Positions 27,192 through 36,850 of a stretch of DNA of 64,000 nt are shown piece after piece. The stretch spans positions 372,001 through 436,000 of the forward strand of contig NZ_BAGZ01000005.1 in NCBI RefSeq assembly GCF_000298175.1. The letters are read 5' to 3'. Below the pieces are notes generated by a model. It did not search any database and had not been told where the DNA came from. It saw only the letters and a list, made by a program, of their open reading frames with translations. Made by a program: the position numbers and the translations under genes. This DNA comes from Austwickia chelonae NBRC 105200. GTDB taxonomy: Bacteria; Actinomycetota; Actinomycetes; Actinomycetales; Dermatophilaceae. The first letter of the stretch is position 1; every line of letters begins with the position of its first letter.

Positions 27192-27338
27192 GAGCCGAAT
27201 CTATCGGGTGCCGGGCCTCCACGGCAGCCTTCCCCGAGGGCCCGTCCGCTCTGCCCGAGGAGGGACAAGAGTCCCGACTCTCGATCTCGCCACCCCCCAC
27301 GGGTGTCGCTGGGCACGTCACCCAGGTACCTTGCGCTT

Positions 27339-28598
27339 ATGCCGCGTTTTCCTCGCTCCTCCAAGGTCCTTGCGATTGTCCTCGCGGGGGGTGAAGGCAA
27401 AAGACTGATGCCGTTGACGGCTGACCGCGCCAAACCGGCGGTACCCTTCGGGGGCACCTACCGGTTGGTCGACTTCGCACTGAGCAATGTCGTCAACTCC
27501 GGCTACCTCAAGGTCATCGTCCTCACCCAGTACAAGTCGCACAGCCTCGACCGGCACATCTCCCGGACCTGGCGGATGTCGACCCTCCTGGGCAACTACG
27601 TCGCGCCCGTCCCTGCCCAACAACGACGCGGCAAACAGTGGTATCAGGGCAGCGCGGACGCCATCTACCAGAGCCTCAACGCGATGGAGGACGAACGGCC
27701 CGACTACGTGGTCGTCGTCGGAGCCGACCACGTGTACCGGATGGACTTCTCCCAGATGGTCCACCAGCACGTCGAGACCGGCGCCGGGATCACCGTCGCC
27801 GCCATCCGTCAACCCATCGAACTGGCTGACCAGTTCGGAGTGATCGAGGTCGACAGCGACGACGTCCGCAAGATCGACCGTTGGCGGGAGAAACCCACCG
27901 ACGCCGTCGGACTCCCCGACTCCCCCGACGAAGTGCTCGCCTCCATGGGGAACTACGTCTTCGACGCCGACGTCCTGCGTGAAGTCGTCACCGCCGACGC
28001 CGACGACGAGAACAGCGAGCACGACATGGGCGGCGACATCGTGCCCTGGTTCGTGAACCGTGGCGAAGGTTACGTCTACGACTTCAGCAACAACGAGATC
28101 CCCGGCGCCACCGAACGTGACCGCGCCTACTGGCGGGACGTCGGCACCATCGACGCCTACTACGAGGCGCACATGGACCTCGTGGCCATCCACCCCGTCT
28201 TCAACCTGTACAACGAGGACTGGCCCATCTACATCAGCTCCGAAGGCGCCCAGCCGCCGGCCAAATTCGTCCACAACGAGACCGGCCGTCTCGGCACCGC
28301 GGTGAACTCGATGGTCTCCGCGGGCACCGTCGTCTCCGGAGCCCAGGTCGAAGGATCCGTGGTCTCCCCGCGATGCTTCATCCACAGTTACGCACAGGTC
28401 ACCGACTCCGTCCTCCTCGGACATGTTCGGGTCGGCCGCAAAGCCGTCGTCCACCGGGCCATTCTCGACAAACACGTCGTCGTCGGTGACGGTGTGGAGA
28501 TCGGGGTCGACCATGACGCCGACCGGGCTCGTGGCCTCTACGTCAGCGACAGCGGCATCGTGGTGGTCCCGAAGGGTATGCATCTGACGGCGGACTGA
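27339..28598 (+). CDS. glgC: glucose-1-phosphate adenylyltransferase
   Basis: Makes ADP-glucose from ATP and glucose-1-phosphate, the committed step of glycogen synthesis. It has the nucleotidyltransferase signature [20 protein letters not shown], the substrate motifs [12 protein letters not shown] and [12 protein letters not shown], then a left-handed beta-helix C-terminus ([21 protein letters not shown]). The start ATG at 27339 gives 419 residues, near the usual 405-430; the frame is open far upstream but runs antisense to glgM. serB follows after 13 bp and may be co-transcribed. Confidence 0.95.
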   Translation: MPRFPRSSKVLAIVLAGGEGKRLMPLTADRAKPAVPFGGTYRLVDFALSNVVNSGYLKVIVLTQYKSHSLDRHISRTWRMSTLLGNYVAPVPAQQRRGKQWYQGSADAIYQSLNAMEDERPDYVVVVGADHVYRMDFSQMVHQHVETGAGITVAAIRQPIELADQFGVIEVDSDDVRKIDRWREKPTDAVGLPDSPDEVLASMGNYVFDADVLREVVTADADDENSEHDMGGDIVPWFVNRGEGYVYDFSNNEIPGATERDRAYWRDVGTIDAYYEAHMDLVAIHPVFNLYNEDWPIYISSEGAQPPAKFVHNETGRLGTAVNSMVSAGTVVSGAQVEGSVVSPRCFIHSYAQVTDSVLLGHVRVGRKAVVHRAILDKHVVVGDGVEIGVDHDADRARGLYVSDSGIVVVPKGMHLTAD

Positions 28599-28611
28599 AC
28601 GGACAGGCGAG

Positions 28612-29550
28612 ATGGGCGATATCGGTACGACGGTGCTCCGGGTCGCCGGCTGCGCCGACGCCCACGACGTGCTGAAGGAGATCCACCGGGCAGCCGCGGG
28701 CGCCGGGGCACGGCTGACCTCCGAACAGCCTCTGGCCAGGGACGACCTGGTCGCCGACGAGTGGGTTTTCGATCGGATCGCACCGGAGGACCTTCGGCGC
28801 GCGGTCAGGCCGGTGCTGCTCGAGGCCGAGATCGACTTCTGTTTCTGCGCGCCGCGAGAACCGGGCGCGCGCATGCTGGTGCTCTTCGACGTGGATTCCA
28901 CGTTGATCCACCAGGAGGTGATCGAACTGATCGCCGACCGTGCCGGAAGTCGTGACGAAGTCGCCGCCGTCACCGCCGCCGCCATGCGTGGCGAACTCGA
29001 TTTCGCCGAGAGTCTGCATCAGAGGGTCGCCACCCTGCGCGGTGTCGACGTCGCCGCGTTGACGGACGTCTTCCGGCAGGTGACGTTGACCGCCGGTGCC
29101 CGGACCACGGTCGACGTCCTCCGTTCTCGAGGCCATCGGGTCGGTGTGGTCAGTGGAGGATTCATCGAGGTCGTCGCGCCCTTGGCCCGGGCATTGGGCG
29201 TCGATCACGCCCGGGCGAATGCGTTGGAGGTCGCCGACGGACGACTGACCGGGCGGGTCAAGGGCGCGGTCGTCGACCGGGCTGCGAAAGCGGCCGCCCT
29301 GCGGGAGTGGTCGGCCCGGGAGCAGGTCGAGCCGTCCTGCACGGTGGCGGTAGGTGACGGAGCCAACGATCTGGACATGGTGGCGACTGCCGGGGTGGGG
29401 GTCGCCTTCTGCGCCAAACCTGCGCTGCGCGCCGTCGCCGATGCGACCATCTCCGTCCCGCGGCTGGACATGCTCCTGCCCTTTCTGGGGTTCAGCGAGG
29501 AGGATGTGTCCGCTTCACTGTTCGGAAGGGACCCTCTGCCCGGGCTGTGA
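28612..29550 (+). CDS. serB: phosphoserine phosphatase
   Basis: HAD-superfamily enzyme for the last step of serine synthesis. The N-terminal 85 residues form a degenerate ACT-like domain. The catalytic core starts with DVDSTLI (nucleophile Asp), then VVSGGFIEVV (motif II) and GDGANDLDMVATAGVG (motif III). Residues EVIELIADRAG and AMRGELDFAESL, which shape the cap domain, match SerB. The length of 312 residues is slightly short of typical actinobacterial SerB (about 400) because only one ACT-like domain is present. Confidence 0.92.
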   Translation: MGDIGTTVLRVAGCADAHDVLKEIHRAAAGAGARLTSEQPLARDDLVADEWVFDRIAPEDLRRAVRPVLLEAEIDFCFCAPREPGARMLVLFDVDSTLIHQEVIELIADRAGSRDEVAAVTAAAMRGELDFAESLHQRVATLRGVDVAALTDVFRQVTLTAGARTTVDVLRSRGHRVGVVSGGFIEVVAPLARALGVDHARANALEVADGRLTGRVKGAVVDRAAKAAALREWSAREQVEPSCTVAVGDGANDLDMVATAGVGVAFCAKPALRAVADATISVPRLDMLLPFLGFSEEDVSASLFGRDPLPGL

Positions 29551-29579
29551 ACAGCGGTTGTACCTGCCCGGCACCGGAA

Positions 29580-30269
29580 TCACAGTTTGTGTTCGGGCCG
29601 GGTGCTGAACAGTTGGACGCCTCCGATCGGTGTCATCCCGCCTTCGACCGCAGCCGAGATGCGAGGTGCGTCATAGGTGGAGATGCATCGGAGGACCACC
29701 TCGTTCTCCGGGACACATCCCAAGGCGGCCTGGACGAGTTGGGCGCCCCCGGGAGCGTACGGGTGCGGTCGGTGGACAGCGATCTCACGCACACCGGCAA
29801 CCCCCCGCCCCAGGATCACGACATCGGGGTCGGCCGGATCGCCTGCCCCGAGGACCTGCACGTCCTGCAGGGTTCGGCGAGCCAGCTCGACGGCAGGATG
29901 TTTCGACAGGTCGCTCCGGGCGACCAATGATCCCCCTTGTCCTGCCCCGGTGCCCAAGGAGCAGAACAGGATCTGCGGGACGCCCACCCATCCGGTCGGT
30001 CCGGCCAGCGCGGTCACCGTACGAGCGGTGAACGCCTGGCCGTGCCCGTCGACCCCGAGGTCGACGAGCGTCTCGTCCGAGATGTCGTAGGAAACCGCCA
30101 TGATGGTGTGCTCGGGGAAGACGACCATTGCTTGGATGGTCGGGATCCACGGGGACACCCTGGCCCACTGCCCATTGGGCTCAGGCTTCTGACCAGCAGC
30201 AATAGATCTGAGTAAGCGTGCCAACGGGTGTCGTGCCGTGGTCCAGGCCTCGGCAGGGGTGGCGGACAT
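29580..30269 (-). CDS. uncharacterised protein, 229 residues
   Basis: I do not recognise this protein. It has no signal peptide or membrane helix. Features are an N-terminal helix (PLARLLRSIAAG), beta-rich segments (QAMVVFPEHTIMAVSYD, FTARTVTALAGPTGWVGVPQILFCSLGTG) and a Gly-rich QGGSLVARSDLSKHP. Further segments are DPDVVILGRGVAGVREIAV and GCVPENEVVLRC. The codon pattern and ATG start look genuine. It has its own upstream intergenic region with a small palindrome and converges on serB with a 29-bp gap. Confidence 0.65.
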   Translation of the reverse strand: MSATPAEAWTTARHPLARLLRSIAAGQKPEPNGQWARVSPWIPTIQAMVVFPEHTIMAVSYDISDETLVDLGVDGHGQAFTARTVTALAGPTGWVGVPQILFCSLGTGAGQGGSLVARSDLSKHPAVELARRTLQDVQVLGAGDPADPDVVILGRGVAGVREIAVHRPHPYAPGGAQLVQAALGCVPENEVVLRCISTYDAPRISAAVEGGMTPIGGVQLFSTRPEHKL

Positions 30270-30379
30270 AGGGCTCCTCGCGGATGCGCCGGTCAGGTCA
30301 GTGGTCGAGTGGATGCAGGTCCCCTGAACTCGGAGTCGACTCGCATCGACTTCCTCATCGGCGACACGCCCTGTCCTTA

Positions 30380-30394
30380 TAGCTAATTCAGCTA
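30380..30394 (-). promoter_or_regulatory. small palindrome in promoter region of the 229-residue gene
   Basis: TAGCT-AATTC-AGCTA, perfect 5-bp arms in an AT-rich patch between fabI and the unknown gene. On the minus strand it overlaps a TATAAG that could be the -10 element, so it may be an operator. Evidence is weak. Confidence 0.35.
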
Positions 30395-30457
30395 AAGAGC
30401 GCGGCTTAGCCCTTGTACGCCGTCTCGTCCCGACCAGGCCGGGGACCGATCCCGACC

Positions 30458-31216
30458 TCAGTCACCGGTCGCGTGATACCCGCCGTCGACATGCACGATC
30501 TCACCTGTGGTCGCCGGGAACCAGTCGGACAGCAAAGCCACGCAGCTCCTCGCCGTCGGCGTGGGATCGGTCATATCCCATCCCAGCGGGGCATGCTCGC
30601 CCCACTCCGCGAAACGCGCGAACGCCGGGATCGACTTCGCTGCCGTCGTCCGGATCGGCCCCGCGGCCACCAGGTTGCAACGGATTCCCTGCGGCCCGTA
30701 CGAAGAAGCGCAATAACGGTTCGTCGCCTCGAAAGCAGCCTTGGCGACCCCCATCCAGTCGTACCCCGGCCAGGCGACCTTGGCATCCAAGGTCAACCCC
30801 ACCACAGCACCACCGGCGGGCATCATCGGGGAGCAGGCCGCCACCAAGGACTTCAACGAGAAAGCCGAGATCTGCAGCGCCGGAGCCACGTCCTCCCAGG
30901 AGGCCGCCGCGAAATCGAAAGCTGCCTGGGGCGCGAAACCGATGGAATGGAGCACCCCGTCCAACCCTGCGACATGGGCGCCGAGCCGATCGACCAGCGA
31001 ATCGAAATGGGACTGTTCCGAGACGTCCAGCTCGACGACCGGAGCCGGATTCGGAAGCCGTCGGGCGATGGCCGTGGTGATCTTCATCGCCCGACCGAAA
31101 GAGGTCAACACCACCTCGGCCCCCTCCTGCTGAGCCAACCGGGCGACGTGGAAAGCGATCGACGACTCGGTGAGTACGCCGGTGACGAGGATCTTCTTGC
31201 CCTCGAGCAGAGCCAT
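30458..31216 (-). CDS. fabI: enoyl-[acyl-carrier-protein] reductase (NADH), InhA type
   Basis: Last reductive step of the type II fatty-acid elongation cycle. Rossmann start KKILVTGVLTESSIAFHVA, the adenine-binding ELDVSEQ and the catalytic YDWMGVAKAA (Tyr-x6-Lys) identify FabI/InhA; LVAAGPIRTTAA is the substrate-loop motif. The ATG at 31216 has GAAGGGAAG upstream and gives 252 residues. It lies 34 bp downstream of fabG on the same strand, the same order as mabA-inhA. Confidence 0.93.
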   Translation of the reverse strand: MALLEGKKILVTGVLTESSIAFHVARLAQQEGAEVVLTSFGRAMKITTAIARRLPNPAPVVELDVSEQSHFDSLVDRLGAHVAGLDGVLHSIGFAPQAAFDFAAASWEDVAPALQISAFSLKSLVAACSPMMPAGGAVVGLTLDAKVAWPGYDWMGVAKAAFEATNRYCASSYGPQGIRCNLVAAGPIRTTAAKSIPAFARFAEWGEHAPLGWDMTDPTPTARSCVALLSDWFPATTGEIVHVDGGYHATGD

Positions 31217-31250
31217 GGTTCTTCCCTTCCTCAGATGACGTCGACCGGGA

Positions 31251-31979
31251 TCAGTGGCCCATGCCCAGGCCGCCGTCGACCGGGAGCACCGCACCGGAGA
31301 CATAAGCCGCCGCATCGGAGGCCAGGAAGACACAGGCAGCAGCGACATCGTCCACCGTCCCCATCCGTCCGGCCGGCACGGACGCGGTGTACGCCACCCG
31401 CAGGTCCTCGGAAAGCACCGCAGTCATATCGGTGTCGATGAACCCCGGGGAGACGACATTCGCGGTGATCCCCCGACCACCCAGCTCCCGGGTGATCGAC
31501 CGGGCCACCCCGACCAGCCCGGCTTTCGACCCGGCGTAATTCACCTGACCCGGGGAACCGTTCAGCCCGACCACACTGGAGACGAAGATCATCCGGCCCC
31601 GCTTCATCCGGATCATTCCCCTGCTGGCACGACGAGCGCACCGCATCGCCCCCACCAGATTCGTCTGGATCACGTCCTCGATCTCCTCGTCGCTCAACCG
31701 CAGGAGCAACTGGTCTCGGGTGATCCCCGCATTGGCCACCAGGATCTCCACCGGTGCCCCCAGGATCTCCTCGGCCGCGGAGAAGGCTCCGTCCACCGAG
31801 GCGCTGTCCGTCACATCCATCCGGACGGCCTCGAGACCGTCGGGGGCCTCTCCCGACCGTGAGCCCACGACGACGTGCACACCGTCGGCCGCCAAGGCCC
31901 GCGCCACGCCGAGGCCGATGCCCCGGTTCCCCCCGGTGACCAGCGCAGTCCGTGCCCTGGTGGGTGTGCTGTTCATCAT
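31251..31979 (-). CDS. fabG: 3-oxoacyl-[acyl-carrier-protein] reductase
   Basis: NADPH-dependent short-chain dehydrogenase of fatty-acid synthesis. TALVTGGNRGIGLGVA binds the cofactor, NAGITRDQLLLRLSDEE is typical FabG, and the catalytic Ser and Tyr-x3-Lys are in FVSSVVG and NYAGSKAG. PGFIDTDMT follows. The length is 242 residues. It is first of the fabG-fabI pair and may reduce substrates for both elongation steps. Confidence 0.93.
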   Translation of the reverse strand: MMNSTPTRARTALVTGGNRGIGLGVARALAADGVHVVVGSRSGEAPDGLEAVRMDVTDSASVDGAFSAAEEILGAPVEILVANAGITRDQLLLRLSDEEIEDVIQTNLVGAMRCARRASRGMIRMKRGRMIFVSSVVGLNGSPGQVNYAGSKAGLVGVARSITRELGGRGITANVVSPGFIDTDMTAVLSEDLRVAYTASVPAGRMGTVDDVAAACVFLASDAAAYVSGAVLPVDGGLGMGH

Positions 31980-32084
31980 TCTCCGTCCGTCATGGCCGGG
32001 CTGTCCCCGGCTGCCAGGCGAACCTAGCGAACTACCCGGTGGTAGCCCAGCCGACGCACCCCCGTCTCGTCCTACGCTGGTGAC

Positions 32085-32444
32085 GTGATGCGTCGTACTC
32101 GGTCAGATGCAGCTCCCGTGCACTCCATCTCGGCGGTGCCCACCTCCGCGGCGGACGACCAGCGTGCCCGGATGCGCACCTACGTGACCTGCATGGTGAT
32201 CCGGACGATCTCCTTCGTCCTCGCCGTCGTGGTCTACGCCGTGACCGGTTCGGTGATCGCAGCGATCCTGTTGTCGATCGCCGCGGTGATCCTCCCCTAC
32301 CCGGCAGTCGTCCTGGCGAACAACACCGCGACCCGCCAGACACATGCCGTCCGGACGATGACACCGACCCGGCAGCTCGGCGGCCGCGCCGATCAGGACA
32401 CCGCTTCGGCGAAGGACGAGGACCGGGCCGGCGGGGTCGGCTGA
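32085..32444 (+). CDS. DUF3099 membrane protein
   Basis: 119-residue protein with two adjacent membrane helices (MVIRTISFVLAVVVYAVTG and VIAAILLSIAAVILPYPAVVLAN). A hydrophilic N-terminus (HSISAVPTSAADDQRARMRTY) and a charged disordered tail flank them. This is the layout of DUF3099, a small actinobacterial family without known function. The start may be GTG 32085 or the ATG directly after it. It converges on moaA. Confidence 0.85.
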   Translation: MMRRTRSDAAPVHSISAVPTSAADDQRARMRTYVTCMVIRTISFVLAVVVYAVTGSVIAAILLSIAAVILPYPAVVLANNTATRQTHAVRTMTPTRQLGGRADQDTASAKDEDRAGGVG

Positions 32445-32472
32445 CCCCGCGAGTCGACGGCGGCTCTTCCCG

Positions 32473-33540
32473 TCAACCGCCGATGGCCGACATCGGACGA
32501 GCCGGCTGGGTGAAGTCGGACGCACCGATCCCGTGCCCTCTGGCCTTCCGCCACATCTCCCCACGGATCAACCGACGCAGTTCTTGGTCATCGGCGCCCT
32601 CACGCATCGGCCCACGCAGGTCGACCTCGCCCCGGGCGAACAGACAGTTGCGGACCATGCCGTCTGCGGTCAATCTGACCCGGTCGCACGCCCCGCAGAA
32701 CGGAGCGGTCACCGATGCGATGATCCCCACAGTGGCCGGCCCGCCGTCGACCAGGAAAAGTTCCGCCGGCGCCGATCCGCGCGTCTCGTCGGGCAGCGCG
32801 GTCAGCTCGTGTCGCGTGCTCAAGGAAGCCCGCAGTTCCTCAGCCGAGATCATCTCCCCCCGCTGCCAGCTGTGCTGGGCGTCCAGAGGCATCTGCTCGA
32901 TGAACCGCAGCTCGTATCCCCGTTCCAGGCACCAGTCGAGCAGATCCGCGACCCCGGCGTCGTTGACCCCCCGCATAGCCACCGCGTTGACCTTCACCGG
33001 GGTCAGCCCGGCCTCCTGCGCCGCAGCGAGTCCGCTCATGACGGCGGGCAGTCGATCCCGTCTGGTCAACTTACGGAAGGTCTCCGGGTCCACGGTGTCC
33101 AGGCTCACATTCACCCGGTTCAGACCTGCTGCGGCCAGGCCGTCGGCCACGGTGGACAATCCCACCCCGTTCGTGGTCATCGCCAGCATCGGACGAGGCT
33201 CCAGCTCCGCCAACCGGGAGACCAGATCGACCAGCCCCCGACGCAGCAGGGGCTCGCCACCGGTCAGACGCACCTTCGTGACTCCCGATTCCACGAAGAT
33301 CCTCACCAGCCGGACGACCTCGTCATCGGTCAACATCTGCGGCCGGGCCATCCAGGGCAGCCCTTCGGCAGGCATGCAGTAGGTGCATCGCAGGTTGCAG
33401 TGGTCTGTCAGTGAGACCCGCAGGTCGGTAGCGACACGCCCGAACGAATCTTCAAGACGGGCAGCGTTTTCGGTTGGCCGGGAATGTTCACCCGGCGTGA
33501 GCGGGCTATTTTTCGGGGCTCCGGCAGGGGCTCCAGGCAT
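32473..33540 (-). CDS. moaA: GTP 3',8-cyclase (molybdenum cofactor biosynthesis)
   Basis: Radical-SAM enzyme starting molybdopterin synthesis from GTP. The SAM cluster Cys48/Cys52/Cys55 lie in DHCNLRCTYCMP; GGEPLLRRG and TTNGVG follow; the C-terminal cluster has CGACDRVRLTADGMVRNCLF. The protein ends in GG, needed for catalysis in MoaA. The length of 355 residues includes a Pro-rich 30-residue leader. No other moa gene is in the window. It is divergent from the SURF1 gene with a 32-bp gap. Confidence 0.95.
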   Translation of the reverse strand: MPGAPAGAPKNSPLTPGEHSRPTENAARLEDSFGRVATDLRVSLTDHCNLRCTYCMPAEGLPWMARPQMLTDDEVVRLVRIFVESGVTKVRLTGGEPLLRRGLVDLVSRLAELEPRPMLAMTTNGVGLSTVADGLAAAGLNRVNVSLDTVDPETFRKLTRRDRLPAVMSGLAAAQEAGLTPVKVNAVAMRGVNDAGVADLLDWCLERGYELRFIEQMPLDAQHSWQRGEMISAEELRASLSTRHELTALPDETRGSAPAELFLVDGGPATVGIIASVTAPFCGACDRVRLTADGMVRNCLFARGEVDLRGPMREGADDQELRRLIRGEMWRKARGHGIGASDFTQPARPMSAIGG

Positions 33541-33572
33541 AAAACAAGGGTAAGCCGGGTAGCGTCGAGCCC

Positions 33573-34376
33573 GTGATGCGGACGGTGCTGACCCGGCGAT
33601 GGCTGACAGCTATCGCCGTGGCTACGGCCTTCTTCGTCGTGTGCCTCCTCCTGGGCCGTTGGCAATGGGGGCGACACATCCAACGGTCCGCGATCGCCGA
33701 CGCCGTGGAACGCAACTACGCGGCCGCGGCCGTCCCCCTCGACGAGGTCATCCCCCGCGGAGCCACACTGCCCCCGGAACGGCTGTGGACGAGAGTGCAC
33801 GTGCAAGGAACCTACGACCGGGACGGTCAGCTGTTCGTCCGCAACCGCCCGCAGAAGGTCACTTACGGGTACGAGATCCTCGTCCCGCTGACCTTGCAGG
33901 ACGGCACCGCGCTCCTCGTCGACCGAGGATGGGTGAAGAATGCCGAACGGGCGGACGTGCTTCCCCATGTTCCGCCACCGCCCGCAGGTCAGGTCACGGT
34001 GACCGGGTGGCTCCGCCACGGCGAGGAGAGCCTGGACCGGAATCTTCCCGCCGGGCAGCTGGCCTCGGTCAACCTGGCAGAAGCCGGCGAACGGTCGCGG
34101 AGTCCGCTGCGCAATGCCTACCTGGTCCTGGACAACGAGGACGACGGCAGCGGGAAGAACCCTGCCCGTCCTAGCCCTCTCCTGCCGCCGGACACCGGGA
34201 TCGGACCCCATTTCGCGTACTCGTTGCAGTGGTGGGGCGGCTCGATCGTGGGCTTCGTGATCGTGGCGGTCTACATCCGCAGAGAACACCACGACCGGCT
34301 CGTGGCCGAAGGCAAGCACGTCCCGAAGACACCGACACCTCGGAAGAAACGGATCTGGGACGAGGAGGACGAATGA
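33573..34376 (+). CDS. SURF1 family protein
   Basis: 267-residue membrane protein with one helix at each end (WLTAIAVATAFFVVCLLLG and WWGGSIVGFVIVAVYI) and an external loop. SURF1 signatures are LGRWQWGRH, RVHVQGTYDRDGQLFVRNRP, ILVPLTLQDGTALLVDRGWV and PHFAYSLQWW. SURF1 assists assembly of heme-copper oxidases such as cytochrome aa3. A charged tail ends in the cytoplasm. The start is GTG 33573 or the ATG directly after it. Confidence 0.92.
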   Translation: MMRTVLTRRWLTAIAVATAFFVVCLLLGRWQWGRHIQRSAIADAVERNYAAAAVPLDEVIPRGATLPPERLWTRVHVQGTYDRDGQLFVRNRPQKVTYGYEILVPLTLQDGTALLVDRGWVKNAERADVLPHVPPPPAGQVTVTGWLRHGEESLDRNLPAGQLASVNLAEAGERSRSPLRNAYLVLDNEDDGSGKNPARPSPLLPPDTGIGPHFAYSLQWWGGSIVGFVIVAVYIRREHHDRLVAEGKHVPKTPTPRKKRIWDEEDE

Positions 34377-34387
34377 CTTCCCGGAGG

Positions 34388-34423
34388 GTGGTCGTCGACC
34401 AGGAGAACCTGGCCGACGACCAC
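34388..34423. terminator. hairpin between convergent SURF1 and mutase genes
   Basis: Outer arms GTGGTCGTCG/CGACGACCAC are perfect (10 bp), inner arms CCAGG/CCTGG are perfect, and the loop is AGAA. It lies 12 bp after the SURF1 stop and 23 bp before the mutase stop. No T-run. Confidence 0.7.
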
Positions 34424-34445
34424 TGCCGCTGAGCCGGCGATCAGC

Positions 34446-36134
34446 TCACAGACCGATGGCCGAACGCAGATCCGCCTTCACCGAGTCCAGGCGTCGCGCC
34501 GCAGCCTCGTACGGAACCGGTTCACCCTCGACACAGGGCAACACCACCTCGAGGTAGCACTTCAGCTTCGGCTCCGTCCCGGAGGGACGGACGATCACCC
34601 GATCGTTCGCCTCCGTCAGGAAGAGCAGCCCATCGGTCGGCGGAAGGCCGTCATATCCTTCGGCCAGATCCGCCACCCGCACGACCGGGGACCCGGCCAA
34701 CTCGTTCGGTGGGCTCTGCCGGAAACGCCGCATCGCGTCGGCGATCAACGACAGGTCCGCCACCCGGAAGGACAGCGGAGCCGTGGCGTGCAGGCCGTGC
34801 GCCCGGGCGAGGTCGTCCAGCGCCGAGCCCAGGTCACGTCCACTTTCTTTCAGATCAGCCACCATGCAGGCCATGCGGACTGCTGCAGTGATGCCGTCCT
34901 TGTCCCGAACCCCGGCCGGGTCGGTGCAATAACCGATGGCCTCCTCGTAGCCGAAACGCAGATCAGGTGTGCGGGCGATCCACTTGAAACCGGTCAGGGT
35001 GACGGCATGACGTAGACCGTGGGCGCGAGCGATCTCGCCGAGCAGTCGTCCGGAGACGACCGAACAGGCCAATGAGCCTCCCGTCCTGGTCTCGTCGGCT
35101 GCGGCCTGCTCACCGAGCAGCGCGCCGATCTCGTCGCCGGTCAGCTGACGCCACCCCGCCGGACCTCGGGTACCGACCGAGCAACGGTCGGCGTCAGGGT
35201 CCAGAGCGATCACGACATCGGCGTCGACCTTGTCGGCCAATGCCAACGCCAGGTCGATCGCGCCGGGCTCCTCAGGGTTGGGGAAGGAGACGGTCGGGAA
35301 GTCCGGATCGGGGTCCATCTGCTCGGCGACGACGTGGACGTCGGAGAAGCCGGCCCGTCGCAGAGCTTCGACCGCAGTGACCCCCCCGACGCCGTGCATC
35401 GGGGTGAGCACGATCCGCAGGTCGCGGTCACCGCGGCCACCGGCCAGCGAAGCAGCCCTGGCCAGGTACGACTCCAACAGGTCCGGACCAACCTGTTGGA
35501 TGCCCGCCGAGCTGCGGGCGATCTCGTCGGCCGGCGGCGCGGCGACGATCTGGGCGGCGATACCGGCATCCGCCGGAGGCACGATCTGCACCCCGCAGCC
35601 TTCTTCGGTCGCCGCCCGACCACCGAGATATACCTTGTAACCGTTGTCGGCCGGAGGATTGTGCGACGCCGTCACCATGACGCCGGCGTCGGCGTTCAGG
35701 GAACGTACCGCGAAAGCGGTGACCGGAGTCGGCAGCTGGGCAGGAAGCACCAAGGGGATGCCTCCGGCGGCGGCGACCACCTCGGCGGCGTCCCTGGAGA
35801 AGTCCGCCGAACCGTGTCTGGCATCGCACCCGATCACGATCCGCGGCGCTTCGCCGAGCGTCTCCTGGAGGTATTTCACCAGGCCGTAGGTCGCGCGGAT
35901 CACCACGGAACGGTTCATCCGGGTCTCCCCCGCACCGACCTCGCCGCGCAATCCGGCGGTGCCGAAGGTCAACGGACCGGAGAACCGTGAGGCCAGGTCG
36001 GCGGCCGCTGAGGCGTCGCCGTCCTGCGCAGCGGCCAGCAGTGTGTTCAGCTCTGCTCGGCACCGCTCGTCGACATCGTGGGCGATCCACTCCTGGGCGG
36101 TGCGGATCACGCCTGCGAGATCGGAGTCAGTCAT
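34446..36134 (-). CDS. phosphohexomutase (phosphoglucomutase/phosphomannomutase family)
   Basis: Alpha-D-phosphohexomutase of 562 residues. The phosphoserine loop is VTASHNPP (Ser157), the metal loop ALDPDADRCSV, the sugar loop GYEEAIGYC and the phosphate-binding loop RPSGTEPK. The start ATG 36134 has GAGGAACTCCC upstream. It is third in the deoA-deoC operon, 16 bp after deoC. By context it could interconvert (deoxy)ribose-1- and 5-phosphate, linking DeoA to DeoC in place of a separate deoB, or act on hexose phosphates; this is inference. Confidence 0.9.
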   Translation of the reverse strand: MTDSDLAGVIRTAQEWIAHDVDERCRAELNTLLAAAQDGDASAAADLASRFSGPLTFGTAGLRGEVGAGETRMNRSVVIRATYGLVKYLQETLGEAPRIVIGCDARHGSADFSRDAAEVVAAAGGIPLVLPAQLPTPVTAFAVRSLNADAGVMVTASHNPPADNGYKVYLGGRAATEEGCGVQIVPPADAGIAAQIVAAPPADEIARSSAGIQQVGPDLLESYLARAASLAGGRGDRDLRIVLTPMHGVGGVTAVEALRRAGFSDVHVVAEQMDPDPDFPTVSFPNPEEPGAIDLALALADKVDADVVIALDPDADRCSVGTRGPAGWRQLTGDEIGALLGEQAAADETRTGGSLACSVVSGRLLGEIARAHGLRHAVTLTGFKWIARTPDLRFGYEEAIGYCTDPAGVRDKDGITAAVRMACMVADLKESGRDLGSALDDLARAHGLHATAPLSFRVADLSLIADAMRRFRQSPPNELAGSPVVRVADLAEGYDGLPPTDGLLFLTEANDRVIVRPSGTEPKLKCYLEVVLPCVEGEPVPYEAAARRLDSVKADLRSAIGL

Positions 36135-36150
36135 CGGGAGTTCCTCTCCT

Positions 36151-36807
36151 TCAGGAGTCGAGTCCTTCGAGGATGGCACGAGACCCGGAGAGCCCCAGAC
36201 GGGTGGCTCCGGCCTCGATCATGGCCAGCGCAGCCTCGGTCGTACGGATACCGCCGGAGGCCTTGACCCCGAGCCGTCCGCCGACCGTCTTCGCCATCAG
36301 TTCCACGGCGTGGACGGAAGCTCCACCTGCAGGGTGGAAACCGGTGGACGTCTTCACGAAGTCGGCGCCGGCCCGCTCTGAGGCTTCGCAGCAGGCCACG
36401 ATCTCCTCGTCGGTGAGCGCAGCGGACTCGATGATGACCTTGAGGAGAACCGGGGCGGGGCAGGCCTCGCGGACAGCGCGGATCTCCGCCTCGGTCTCCT
36501 CGAAACGACCTTCCTTGACCAGCGAGAGGTTGACCACCATGTCGACCTCGTCGACGCCGTCGACGACGCTACGAGCGGCTTCGGCAGCTTTGACCTCGGC
36601 CTTGTGCGCGCCCGAAGGGAAACCACAGACGGTGGCGACCTTCACCTCACCGGGGACCTCGACCGGAAGCATGTTCGGCGAGACGCAGATGGAGAAGGTG
36701 CCCAGCTCTCCGGCCTCCGCGGCGAGGGCGGCGACCTGCTCGGGCGTGGCTTCGGGCTTGAGCAGGGTGTGGTCGATCATGCGGGCGACGTCGGTACGGG
36801 TAGGCAC
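36151..36807 (-). CDS. deoC: deoxyribose-phosphate aldolase
   Basis: Cleaves deoxyribose-5-phosphate to acetaldehyde and glyceraldehyde-3-phosphate through a Lys Schiff base. [44 protein letters not shown] and the Schiff-base segment [14 protein letters not shown] are diagnostic, with KASGGIRT following. The start is the GTG at 36807, preceded by GAGGAGC; the longer frame has no similarity to the family. The length is 218 residues. It is middle gene of the nucleoside-catabolism operon. Confidence 0.94.
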   Translation of the reverse strand: MPTRTDVARMIDHTLLKPEATPEQVAALAAEAGELGTFSICVSPNMLPVEVPGEVKVATVCGFPSGAHKAEVKAAEAARSVVDGVDEVDMVVNLSLVKEGRFEETEAEIRAVREACPAPVLLKVIIESAALTDEEIVACCEASERAGADFVKTSTGFHPAGGASVHAVELMAKTVGGRLGVKASGGIRTTEAALAMIEAGATRLGLSGSRAILEGLDS

Positions 36808-36850
36808 GATGGGCTCCTCGGATGGTCTGGTGCGGTCGACGGTCTTCTGG

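Noticed and set aside
25896-27338. Long 5' extension of the glgC reading frame
   Set aside because: It is antisense to glgM and its translation lacks family similarity; GlgC of normal length starts at 27339.
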